Source: a bacterium BMS3Bbin02 (GTDB lineage: Bacteria; Actinomycetota; Acidimicrobiia; Spongiisociales; UBA5794). Taken from it: 13,620 bases of DNA. Position 1 is the first letter of the stretch. Each line of letters begins with the position of its first letter. A program made the position numbers and the translations under genes. The notes beneath the pieces are model-generated. The model searched no databases. It had not been told where the DNA came from and saw only the letters and a program-made list of their open reading frames with translations. Location: contig BDTL01000139.1 in NCBI GenBank assembly GCA_002898115.1, forward strand, positions 1 to 13,620. The letters are read 5' to 3'. This document shows, piece by piece, positions 6,936 to 13,620 of the stretch.

Positions 6936-8440
6936 TGAAAGGCATGACTCGACTCACGGTAGGTTATCTTGCCGAATACGCTCGAAGACCCGTGAATGTA
7001 GCTCTCCTGGTCCTGGTTCCGTTGGTTTTCGTCATGCTCGCATCCGGGTCAATCACCGATTTCGCGTCTATCGTCGGAGGGATAGAGGATCCCGGTCAGC
7101 TAGCCGCTCCCACCGCCGGTTGGGCCGCCGCCTTCCTCGCAGGCGTGGCGGGGTTTTTCCACGTGCTCGGATCACGCGACACGGACCGTCGCCTCGCTAA
7201 CGCGGGGATGGGTGCGTGGAAGGTGACCTTCGCTCGTCTGGTGTCGGGCCTCGGACTGGCGCTCCTGGCGTCGGCCGCAGCCATCATTGCACTCGCGTTG
7301 AGGACCGGCCTCGACGACCCCGTCCGCACGATCGTCGGCACGGTCATGACTGCGGTTATCTATCTCGGCATCGGGATCGCCATCGGCGCCGTGATCCGAA
7401 ACGAGATAAACGGTTCTTTGATCGTGATTTTCATCTGGATGTTGGACGTGTTCCTAGGTCCCGCAATGGCGGGGGGTACCGTTGCCCTAAGCCGTGTGTT
7501 CCCATCGCATTTCGTCACCTTGTACATTCTCAATACTCCATCGTCCTACGCAGGCCCCCTGGGTGATCTCGGATGGGTCCTCGTGTGGACGGTCGGCGCC
7601 TTGACGCTTGCCGCGCTGATCTTCGGCGCAGCCACCGCAACTCGTCGCAAAGTGACAAAAGCACCAACACCGCGCCGGGCCGCTCGGGGACGTCTCAAAG
7701 CGGGACTCCGCTACGGGTTGCGTGACAATCGGCGAAACGTTGCCCTGTGGGTCTTGCTCGTGGTTCTACCGGTCTTCTTCATTTCGCTGAGCTTCTACAT
7801 CACCCCCGACGATCCGGCACCGGTCGAGCTGATCATTCGGGGAATCACGCAGATCAAAGTGTTGTCGATGATCAATGTCCATGGCGCAATCATGGTGCCG
7901 ATAACCATTGCATTCCTCGCCGGCCTCACTGGAATGTTCGTCGTCCAAGGTTCTCTCGAGGCGGACGCCCGATTGGCTTTGGCGGGGTTCCGCCCGCGTG
8001 AGATTCTGGCCTCGCGCCTCGGTGTCATAGCGCTTGCAGGCGTCTTGACCACGGTTGTCTCTCTCGCTGTTACTGCTATCGACTTCGTCCCGCAAAGTTG
8101 GCTGTGGTTCGCAGTCGGAAACGGTCTGGTCGCCGCAACCTATGGCATGGTCGGCGTCGTCATTGGCGCACTCTTCGGGCGGGTCGGAGGCCTCTATCTC
8201 ATGTTTCTCATTCCCTTCGTGGATGTCGGCATCGCGCAGAACATCATGTTCTCCGCGGCGCCCCCCGGATGGGGCTCGGTTCTACCTGCCCGCGGTGCAG
8301 TGCAAGTGTTGATTGACGGTGCGTTTACCCCCACTTTTGACCGCATGGGCGCCCTGTTGCTTGCGGTCGGATGGCTCGTTGTTCTCACAGCTGTCGGAGC
8401 TGAGATCGTGCGACGTATCGCTGAACCAAAGAGGGCATGA
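6935..8440 (+). CDS. ABC-2 type permease, two tandemly fused homologous halves
   Basis: A 501-residue integral membrane protein, the partner of the preceding ATPase. Two copies of an ABC-2-like half with about six helices each can be aligned: NVALLVLVPLVFVML (21-35) with NVALWVLLVVLPVFF (268-282); AAFLAGVAGFFHVLGS (65-80) with IAFLAGLTGMFVVQGS (325-340); then DRRLANAG (84-91) with DARLALAG (344-351), followed by another helix pair. A basic linker (about 236-266) joins them. One polypeptide may therefore supply both membrane halves of the transporter, where NosY-like permeases of about 270 residues would dimerise. There is a one-base overlap with the ATPase stop. The next gene starts 83 bases downstream. 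The exported substrate is unknown; involvement in copper handling or envelope repair under copper stress is inference. Confidence 0.88.
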   Translation: MKGMTRLTVGYLAEYARRPVNVALLVLVPLVFVMLASGSITDFASIVGGIEDPGQLAAPTAGWAAAFLAGVAGFFHVLGSRDTDRRLANAGMGAWKVTFARLVSGLGLALLASAAAIIALALRTGLDDPVRTIVGTVMTAVIYLGIGIAIGAVIRNEINGSLIVIFIWMLDVFLGPAMAGGTVALSRVFPSHFVTLYILNTPSSYAGPLGDLGWVLVWTVGALTLAALIFGAATATRRKVTKAPTPRRAARGRLKAGLRYGLRDNRRNVALWVLLVVLPVFFISLSFYITPDDPAPVELIIRGITQIKVLSMINVHGAIMVPITIAFLAGLTGMFVVQGSLEADARLALAGFRPREILASRLGVIALAGVLTTVVSLAVTAIDFVPQSWLWFAVGNGLVAATYGMVGVVIGALFGRVGGLYLMFLIPFVDVGIAQNIMFSAAPPGWGSVLPARGAVQVLIDGAFTPTFDRMGALLLAVGWLVVLTAVGAEIVRRIAEPKRA

Positions 8441-8509
8441 GCCATGGAAACTCGACTAGCGGTACAACACGATCGCCGGTCGAGTTCCGCCACGCACCCG
8501 TCAAATGAT

Positions 8510-8515
8510 CGGAGG
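8510..8515 (+). promoter_or_regulatory. Strong Shine-Dalgarno of the flavoprotein gene
   Basis: GGAGGA lies 8 bases before ATG 8524. It fixes that start and shows the flavoprotein is initiated independently, unlike the overlapping genes before it. Confidence 0.7.
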
Positions 8516-8523
8516 ACAAGCTG

Positions 8524-9669
8524 ATGTCGGCCGAAACCACGGTGATCGGCGCAGGGCCGGCGGGTCTCGTCGCTGCGCTGACCCTGGCCCGCCAGGGTCA
8601 CGAGGTGCGTGTCTTCGAAAAGGCTGAGACCGTTGGTCACCGCTTTGCTGGAGATTTCCAGGGCCTGGAGAACTGGTCTTCATCTCTCGGAGTCATCGAA
8701 CGTCTGCGTCAGCTCGGAGTGGAACCGACCTTCGATCAGCATCCGTTCCACGAAGTGACGTTCTACGACCGGAAACTGCGTCCAACTATTGCACGCACGA
8801 AGGAACCCCTCTTCCACCTCGTGCGACGCGGACCCGACTCGGGCTCCCTCGACCGCGCTCTGCTGGACCAAGCGAGAGCCGCCGGGGTAGATGTTTTGTT
8901 GGGCCAGGCAGCACCCCGCGCCCGTCGCGGCGATATTGTTGCCATCGGACCGCGTTTTGCTGACGGAATCGTCACGGGATACGTTTTCAGCACTTCTCTC
9001 GAGGACCAGGCGCATTGCATCATCTCGAACGAATTCGCACCCGCAGGTTATGCCTACCTCTTGATCTGCGACGGTCGGGCCACCTTGGCCACCTGCCTGT
9101 TTCGCGGTCACCAATCCTGGAGCGATGCGCGGTTGCGAGCATCGGAGACATTCCGTCGGCTGGTTCCCGGCCTGGATCTCACCGACGCTCGACCGTTTTC
9201 GGGATACGGATCGGTCTTCGGATCTGCACGATTCACCGACGAGGCAGGGCGCCTTTTTGTTGGCGAAGCCGCGGGACTTCAGGATCCGGAATGGGGGTTC
9301 GGCATGTGGTTTGCAATGGAGTCGGGTCAGTTGGCTGCACAGTCGCTGCTTGCGGGCTTCGACTATTCGCCTGCCGCACAAGCAAGGTTCGAGCCGATTC
9401 GAAAGGCTGCTTTCGCCAACAGGTTTATCTACGAACGAATTCCTGCAATGGCTGTGCCACTGTTGCTGCGACGCGCAGCATCTTCCTCTGACCTGGTACG
9501 ACACCTCAGACGCCACTGGACCCCAACACGTCTCAAGTCAGCACTCACCCGAGTTGTGTTGCCATCGTTTAGCCGCACGCGATTGCAACACCGAGATCGT
9601 TCATGCCACTCCACGAGTTGCGACTGTGTGTGGTGCTCTCATGGACCGACGATGCACGGTATTGACTGA
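8524..9669 (+). CDS. FAD-dependent oxidoreductase (geranylgeranyl-reductase-like) with Cys/His-rich tail
   Basis: A 381-residue flavoprotein, last gene of the copper operon. Seen: N-terminal dinucleotide-binding GAGPAG (9-14) with Glu32 closing the second strand, and the second FAD block FVGEAAG (245-251) followed by DPEWGFGMWFAMESG (254-268), typical of the geranylgeranyl reductase/FixC-like superfamily. The C-terminus (residues 356-378) is unusual: four Cys (361, 366, 368, 371) and four His (356, 362, 373, 378) in 23 residues, not part of the usual fold. It could bind copper or be a C-terminal frame extension past an ancestral stop. The start follows a GGAGGA site; the preceding gene ends 83 bases earlier. 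The substrate is not readable; a role in metal or thiol/quinone redox chemistry is speculation. Confidence 0.85.
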   Translation: MSAETTVIGAGPAGLVAALTLARQGHEVRVFEKAETVGHRFAGDFQGLENWSSSLGVIERLRQLGVEPTFDQHPFHEVTFYDRKLRPTIARTKEPLFHLVRRGPDSGSLDRALLDQARAAGVDVLLGQAAPRARRGDIVAIGPRFADGIVTGYVFSTSLEDQAHCIISNEFAPAGYAYLLICDGRATLATCLFRGHQSWSDARLRASETFRRLVPGLDLTDARPFSGYGSVFGSARFTDEAGRLFVGEAAGLQDPEWGFGMWFAMESGQLAAQSLLAGFDYSPAAQARFEPIRKAAFANRFIYERIPAMAVPLLLRRAASSSDLVRHLRRHWTPTRLKSALTRVVLPSFSRTRLQHRDRSCHSTSCDCVWCSHGPTMHGID

Positions 9670-9719
9670 TGTGCAGGACACCGTGGTCCGCTGCTGCTCG
9701 GACCAAGGGGTGGAGCCGC

Positions 9720-9761
9720 ACGGTTGGGCCACGGTGCCTACGGGCACCGCGGCTCAACCGT
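9720..9761. terminator. 19-bp hairpin with UACG tetraloop, end of copper operon
   Basis: The arms 9720-9738 and 9743-9761 pair over 19 positions with one A-C mismatch and one G-T wobble, closing a TACG loop on a C-G pair: the C(UNCG)G class of exceptionally stable tetraloops when read as plus-strand RNA. It begins 50 bases after the flavoprotein stop. No T-tract follows in either direction, as often in high-GC actinobacteria. It is likely the operon terminator, perhaps bidirectional, as the leftward fragment at 9805 also points into it. Confidence 0.65.
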
Positions 9762-9804
9762 TGCGTGGCTTTGTACCACACCGCAGAAAGGTTGCATGGG
9801 ACCT

Positions 9805-10056
9805 CTAGAGGGCGCCCCTTTCAGACAGCATCGCAGCAATCCGCCTCTCGTACCCATCCAGAATGCCGCCGAGTACAGCTGGCCGCCCCATCGCGGTGAC
9901 CGCCGCTCTCCCGACCGGGCCGAGCTTGGTCGCTCCAGTGAAGCGCATGGCGATCTGTGTTCCGTACGGCGACTCTTCAATGGACCATGTCCCGATCACA
10001 CTCTCAAAGATGGCGCGGAACGCTCCCGGATGACTCGCAACATCAACGGTTCTCAG
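9805..10056 (-). pseudogene. SRPBCC (START/polyketide-cyclase-like) protein fragment, C-terminal part
   Basis: About 83 codons ending in TAG at 9807-9805 read like the C-terminal half of an SRPBCC ligand-binding protein: GAFRAIFESVIGTWSIEES, then GTQIAMRFTGATKLGPVG and a final amphipathic helix ILDGYERRIAAMLSE. Intact members are about 140 residues or more. Upstream of about 10056 the frame runs antisense through an EamA transporter fragment instead of SRPBCC sequence, so the N-terminal part was lost at that junction. The frame remains open to an ATG at 10161, but those extra residues are a shadow of the other fragment. The family call rests on pattern memory and is moderate. Confidence 0.5.
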
Positions 10057-10170
10057 ACTTTGTAGGCGGGTTCCTTGCTCGCCGTCCATCCATCTACCGT
10101 GCCGCATTCGGGGAACAGGTAGCCAGCCTCTTCGCGTTCGTGGGCCTCGGTCGCGCTTCAAGTGACGCTA
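10056..10170 (+). pseudogene. Truncated EamA transporter copy (decayed duplicate)
   Basis: Bases 10056-10148 match 11407-11499 inside the intact EamA gene at about 82% by hand count, including an identical 21-base block (10103-10123 against 11454-11474). In frame this gives SDFVGGFLARR and YRAAFGEQVASL, against SDFIGGFLARR and YRVAFGEQVASL. The next residues, FVGLGRASSDA, resemble a later part of the intact protein, FVGLSRTSSDAG (11842-11877), so an internal deletion of about 340 bases is likely. There is no usable start upstream; the left end abuts the SRPBCC fragment. A decayed paralogue, not a functional gene. Confidence 0.7.
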
Positions 10171-10263
10171 GACGAATCCGATCCGTCTGCCCCGCAGCGC
10201 GGTGGTGAGCGTGGAATGGTGTCCCATTGCACACCCACCGCCGCATCCCCGCAGGTTCGGCGA

Positions 10264-11112
10264 TTAGTTGAGCGCCTCGGCATCGGGCCCGAAGATCACC
10301 TCAAGCTTGGCGAGCTGTTCTGGAGCGAGCGACGTGGTACCCGGTGTGATGGTCACGGAACCCGTTGCGGAGAAGACCGACGTCAACCCGGCCTGAAACG
10401 TGTCTATCGGATCTGATCCGAGCACGCACAGGCGGACCGTGTGGACCCCACCGGAAACTTCTACCGCTGTCGAGGTAGAAATTGTTCCCTGAGAGATATT
10501 CCCATCCAGGAACATGATCCCGTAGGAGCCCGGGATACCGTCGACCGGGACAATCAACCAACCGCCGCATGGATCTGACCCGGGGGCATCAATAGTCAGC
10601 CACGACTGTACGAGGTCGTTGGTACCTCCCTGATCTGCCTGCACCATCGAGGAGAGTTGCAGAACACCGGATCGCGACGTATTCACGGTGAGTGTAAGAA
10701 CCTCGAGCAGCGTCAACGCGGCGGCGCTCGGGCATGCGGTGCCCTCACACGCAGCTCCGTCGATGGGGTTGGTGTAGTAGGAACCAGTCCATCCATCAAG
10801 GAAGTTCGAGTCTTCAGCCATCACTGCAGTCGCAGCATCGACTACCTGGTTGACGGAAAGGCGGCGCATGAAGGCTGCCATTTGTTCGCGGGTCACGTTG
10901 TCTGACGGGCAGAACTCGGTGTTTCCCGGGGGGTTACATCCCTGGGTGATTCCGTTGTCCGCCAACCATTTGATATCGCTATGGAAGATGTTGGTGTCCG
11001 GTACGTCGGTGAAACCATCGTTTCCGTACGCTGCAATCGGGCCAAGCACCCCCACTACCATCGCTAGTGACAGCACGATACGGATGGATCGTCGTTTGAG
11101 AAGTTCTTTCAT
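10264..11112 (-). CDS. Secreted protein with one SLH-like repeat, unknown C-terminal domain
   Basis: A 282-residue exported protein. Seen: an N-terminal signal peptide (KRR, then a hydrophobic core 11-28, probable cleavage after AAYG near residue 30), one S-layer-homology-like repeat (34-85: FTDVPDTNIFHSDIKWLADNG, then ITQGCNPPGNTEFCP, then VTREQMAAFM), and a Thr/Ser/Gly-rich, probably all-beta domain (about 130-260) with Cys122, Cys127, Cys182 and Cys229. SLH modules usually anchor proteins to the cell wall, but a single repeat is weak for anchoring. The repeat carries two Cys ten positions apart (59 and 68), which canonical SLH modules lack. The start is supported by AGGAAGGGA a few bases upstream. 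The C-terminal domain is not recognised; a surface or matrix role is inference. Confidence 0.82.
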   Translation of the reverse strand: MKELLKRRSIRIVLSLAMVVGVLGPIAAYGNDGFTDVPDTNIFHSDIKWLADNGITQGCNPPGNTEFCPSDNVTREQMAAFMRRLSVNQVVDAATAVMAEDSNFLDGWTGSYYTNPIDGAACEGTACPSAAALTLLEVLTLTVNTSRSGVLQLSSMVQADQGGTNDLVQSWLTIDAPGSDPCGGWLIVPVDGIPGSYGIMFLDGNISQGTISTSTAVEVSGGVHTVRLCVLGSDPIDTFQAGLTSVFSATGSVTITPGTTSLAPEQLAKLEVIFGPDAEALN

Positions 11113-11358
11113 TGTGTTCCCTTCCTGCTCGTTGTTCGGTATACACGAGCCCGGTTACAGACTACAGGTACATCCCATGGTGTCGCGTGACTGTGTGTCG
11201 GTTTGCGAAACCACCAACCGATCAGGTGCGGTGGAAGCGTAGGTTCCGGTAAGCGCCGCGGTCCCCGCACCAACACCATGTAACACCGGTCGAGGACTGG
11301 GATCAGGTTGCCCGGCGATGTCGCGTCGGTTGGTAGGCTTCAGGTTTCAGGACATTAC
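11113..11358. promoter_or_regulatory. Divergent promoter region between SLH protein and EamA genes
   Basis: 246 bases between divergent starts. Candidates: a leftward -10 TATACC (plus-strand GGTATA at 11138-11143) about 26 bases before the SLH gene, and a rightward -10 TAGGCT (11334-11339) about 20 bases before GTG 11359; neither has a good -35. An inverted pair TCGGTT (11198-11203) / AACCGA (11216-11221) encloses a smaller GGTTT-GCG-AAACC hairpin and could be an operator. All are weak calls. Confidence 0.3.
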
Positions 11359-12201
11359 GTGACCCCCTTCCTCGCCCTCACCGGCGCCCTCATAGTTGGA
11401 TCATCGGACTTCATCGGCGGGTTCCTTGCACGCCGCACATCGGTCTATCGCGTCGCATTCGGGGAACAGGTAGCGAGCCTGGCCGCATTCGTGGTCCTCG
11501 CCCCGATGGTTCCGACGGCTCGCGTCACGACGACGGACCTTGTGGGCGGAGTCGTCGCCGGGCTGGGCGTTGTTATCGGGCTACTCGCACTCTATATCGC
11601 ATTCCAGTTGGGACCCATGAGCGCCCTCGCCCCTATCGCCGCGGTCGTTGGTGCCCTCGTATCTGCCGCTGCCGGTGTTCTAGAGGGCGACTCTGTCACC
11701 GTTGCCCTGGCCGTCGGTGCGGTCCTCGCCCTATCAGGAGTCGTCTTGGTAACCCAGGATCGTGATGCAGCAACATCGTCGACGAATGTCAGCTCCAGGG
11801 CAGTTGCCATGGCAATTCTTGCAGGGATCGCGTTCGCAGCGTTCTTTGTGGGACTCTCCCGAACGTCATCTGACGCCGGAGTGTGGCCGCTCGTGGCCGC
11901 TCGGATTGCCGGCGTCCCCGTCATCGGCGCTCTTGTGTGGCACCACACACGTGGATTTCTTGTCGAACGCGAACATCGGCGATTGAACATTGCAGGAGGT
12001 TTGATTGGTGCGCTTGCAACAGTCCTGACCATGATCGCTCTCCAACGAGGTCCGGTTGTCCAGGCAGTCGTGCTCGGTGCTCTCTATCCGTTTAGCACCG
12101 TCGTGCTTGCGAGGAGCATTCTCCACGAGTCCCTTCGGCCGGTGCAGTGGGTGGGCGTGGCGTCCGCTCTCATCGGCATTCCGCTCATTGCGATCGGCTA
12201 G
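11359..12201 (+). CDS. EamA/DMT-family transporter
   Basis: A 280-residue membrane protein of the drug/metabolite transporter superfamily, with two EamA repeats of five helices each (about residues 1-137 and 150-280). Seen: GSSDFIGGFLARR near the N-terminus, ALYIAFQLGPMSALAPIAAVVGAL-type helix text (split at about residues 78-102) and the second repeat ending near LRPVQWVGVASALIG. Members export amino acids, nucleosides or drugs; the substrate cannot be told. The start is GTG 11359, which places the first helix at the expected distance from the N-terminus; a TTG at 11308 in the same frame would add 17 non-family residues and would lie upstream of the likely promoter. The gene converges with the beta-helix protein gene 43 bases away. 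A partial decayed copy lies 1.35 kb to the left. Confidence 0.9.
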   Translation: MTPFLALTGALIVGSSDFIGGFLARRTSVYRVAFGEQVASLAAFVVLAPMVPTARVTTTDLVGGVVAGLGVVIGLLALYIAFQLGPMSALAPIAAVVGALVSAAAGVLEGDSVTVALAVGAVLALSGVVLVTQDRDAATSSTNVSSRAVAMAILAGIAFAAFFVGLSRTSSDAGVWPLVAARIAGVPVIGALVWHHTRGFLVEREHRRLNIAGGLIGALATVLTMIALQRGPVVQAVVLGALYPFSTVVLARSILHESLRPVQWVGVASALIGIPLIAIG

Positions 12202-12244
12202 CGCTGCCCGCCGCGCGACAACAGAGCCACGATCGTTAGCCCGG

Positions 12245-13620
12245 TCACTCGATTGTCGAGTCAATGATGATCGGCGGCCCGGCGGCCAGGACAAATATTC
12301 CGGGGAGACCTGCCGTTTCGAATCGTTCGCTGATGTTGCGCCTGAGAACTGAGTCCCGAATGATCATGGTTCCCGTGCGATTGTTTGAGACAAAGAAGAT
12401 CGCGCCACCACCCTCGCGAGCGTTGCTGTCGTAGATTGCTGTACCGTCGAGCACGAGATGAATCAGGTTCCCGTCGAGATACACCGATCCACCGTTGCCG
12501 CCCCCCGGGGTGCCTGGCCGTTGCGGGTTCGCACCGATCCCGATCGCGTTGTTGTCGGAGAACAAGCTATTCGTTATGGTCCACGACACTCCGATACCGG
12601 CGGTTCCGCCACCATTGCTGCATTCGTTGCCGAAGCCTGGAGCGCCGCCAAATGTGCTGTTCGTCACGTAGATCGGAAGGTTGTTGTACTGGCTGAACAC
12701 CCGTACTGCGGCGCCGGCGACGTCAGGGCCGAACTCGGTGCACGTGTTGTTGAAGAATCCCACATTGACGATCTTGAACCGTCCCCCACGTACCCACACA
12801 GCCCCGCCACCTGCCGAAAGATCCTGGCCCGTCGTCATCCCGCGCACGAAGTTGATGTTCTGAATGGTTAACCGGGGAGTCGACTGGTTCTGACACTGCG
12901 GACTTGTCCACACCAGAGCCGGGTCACAGGTGTTCATGTAGAGGATTCGGCGCTGTCCCATCCCCGACAACGTCACCAGTCCTCCACCGTCGATGACTAC
13001 ATCTGGATTGGCGTCGTTGAATACCTGGGCTGTGGCGGTCATCTCGATAAGGACGGGATCGGGTCCGCAATTGAAGGTGATCGTGCCGCCCTGGGCGACG
13101 GCGGCGACCACGGCTTGAGACGTGCAGCTTGCCGGAGTGCCATTGCCGATCACCGTATCCGGATCCGAGATAGATTCCGCGCGACCCTCGATCGGCACCG
13201 GTGAGTTCCCGTCCGGGTTGCCGATCGGGGGGCAGATCGACTGCACGACCGCGCACTGCTCACCCAATGTGCCAGGCGGACGTGGTGGTGGAGTGTTGGG
13301 AGTAAGCCCAAGCGCCCGCGTCAGGAAGGTTGCCATTTGACCGCGGGTGACCGGGGACTCGGGGCAGTACCGATCGTTGGCCGGCGGGTTACACCCCGCC
13401 GTGATATCGGCCTGGGCCAAGCGGCGAATCGAATCTTCAAAGACAGAGAAGTCATCGTCGACAAAAGGATCGGACCCTGTTGCCGGTGCGAGGTCGAGCG
13501 CGCGGGTGAGAAATGCCGCCATCTGTCCACGAGTGACGGGCTCATCAGGGCAAAAGCGAGTGTTTAGCGGAGGATTACATCCCAGGGTGATACCGGCTTG
13601 TGCGATCCGCTCGATGGATT
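12245..13620 (-). CDS. Surface protein: SLH-like repeats plus right-handed beta-helix, 5' end cut off by window
   Basis: The last 457 residues of a longer protein whose N-terminus lies beyond the right edge. In window numbering: the end of one SLH-like repeat (1-41), a complete second one (about 51-106), a Pro-rich linker (TPNTPPPRPPG, near 106-116), then a domain (about 120-457) of Gly/Asn/Val-rich short strands typical of right-handed parallel beta-helix proteins (CTSQAVVAAVAQGGTITFNC, then VVIDGGGLVTLSG, later GGGAVWVRGG and NSLFSDNNAIG). Both repeats carry the GCNPP-N--[FY]CP cysteine pair also found in the SLH protein at 10264-11112. The frame shows no start before the edge; an internal ATG at 13522 falls inside a repeat and is not the start. 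Probably exported and cell-wall bound; carbohydrate binding or cleavage is possible but no catalytic site is recognised. Confidence 0.85.
   Translation of the reverse strand, partial: SIERIAQAGITLGCNPPLNTRFCPDEPVTRGQMAAFLTRALDLAPATGSDPFVDDDFSVFEDSIRRLAQADITAGCNPPANDRYCPESPVTRGQMATFLTRALGLTPNTPPPRPPGTLGEQCAVVQSICPPIGNPDGNSPVPIEGRAESISDPDTVIGNGTPASCTSQAVVAAVAQGGTITFNCGPDPVLIEMTATAQVFNDANPDVVIDGGGLVTLSGMGQRRILYMNTCDPALVWTSPQCQNQSTPRLTIQNINFVRGMTTGQDLSAGGGAVWVRGGRFKIVNVGFFNNTCTEFGPDVAGAAVRVFSQYNNLPIYVTNSTFGGAPGFGNECSNGGGTAGIGVSWTITNSLFSDNNAIGIGANPQRPGTPGGGNGGSVYLDGNLIHLVLDGTAIYDSNAREGGGAIFFVSNNRTGTMIIRDSVLRRNISERFETAGLPGIFVLAAGPPIIIDSTIE

Larger units (their letters stand above)
9670..10263. other. 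Intergenic scar region
   Basis: 594 bases without an intact gene. Contents from left to right: the terminator hairpin, the SRPBCC fragment on the minus strand, the EamA fragment on the plus strand, and about 90 unassigned bases before the SLH-protein stop. No insertion sequence ends, tRNA or attachment site seen. Confidence 0.6.

Noticed and set aside
8444..8524. 26-codon ORF between the permease and flavoprotein genes, with AGAGGG 8 bases upstream and a one-base overlap with the next start
   Set aside because: Third positions are near 50% GC, unlike real genes here, and the flavoprotein has its own strong ribosome-binding site inside it. A second overlapping 23-codon frame (8437-8508) is equally plausible, which argues for chance.
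9670..10263. Mobile-element remnant at the fragment junction
   Set aside because: No terminal inverted repeats, target-site duplication or transposase-like frame could be seen around the SRPBCC/EamA breakpoint.
12245..13522. ATG at 13522 as the start of the beta-helix protein
   Set aside because: It is the Met of the conserved VTRGQMAAF motif inside an SLH-like repeat, and the same frame continues as good repeat sequence to the window edge.

Overview
The window (13,620 bases, GC-rich, dense, mostly short gaps) looks like a chromosome of a high-GC actinobacterium. The best lineage hint is the surface proteins with short S-layer-homology repeats of the form GIT-GCNPP-N--FCP, followed by VTR-QMA-F; I associate this style with Acidimicrobiia and relatives. 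This assignment is inference; there is no rRNA in the window.

Left part (1-3106): an amino-acid region. A tryptophan-synthase-beta-like enzyme of the TrpB2 type runs leftward off the window, with a possible 58-residue Cys-containing small protein just upstream of it. Divergent from these is a two-gene unit: a Rid-family protein (YoaB-like) and, 5 bases downstream, a DadA-type FAD-dependent amino-acid dehydrogenase. The flavoenzyme would make imines/enamines and the Rid protein would hydrolyse them.

Centre (3107-9761): a probable copper-response operon. A promoter-like element with an overlong 20-base spacer and an imperfect dyad (MerR/CueR architecture) precedes a YHS-HMA-P1B-type Cu(I) ATPase (CopA). 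Overlapping stop/start codons then link a membrane-anchored cupredoxin, an unrecognised 39-residue protein, an ABC ATPase and a tandem-duplicated ABC-2 type permease. A flavoprotein of the geranylgeranyl-reductase-like superfamily, ending in a Cys/His-rich tail, follows with its own strong ribosome-binding site. A 19-bp hairpin capped by a UACG tetraloop closes the unit. The combination suggests copper efflux and periplasmic/extracytoplasmic handling plus an unexplained ABC exporter and redox enzyme. No copper regulator gene lies in the window.

Right part (9762-13620): a scar made of two gene fragments, the C-terminal part of an SRPBCC-like protein (minus strand) abutting a truncated second copy of an EamA transporter (plus strand). 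The intact EamA gene lies 1.3 kb further right. On either side of it are two leftward surface proteins: a secreted 282-residue protein with one SLH-like repeat, and a partial protein with at least two SLH-like repeats and a right-handed beta-helix domain. I see no tRNA, rRNA, CRISPR array, insertion sequence or phage gene.
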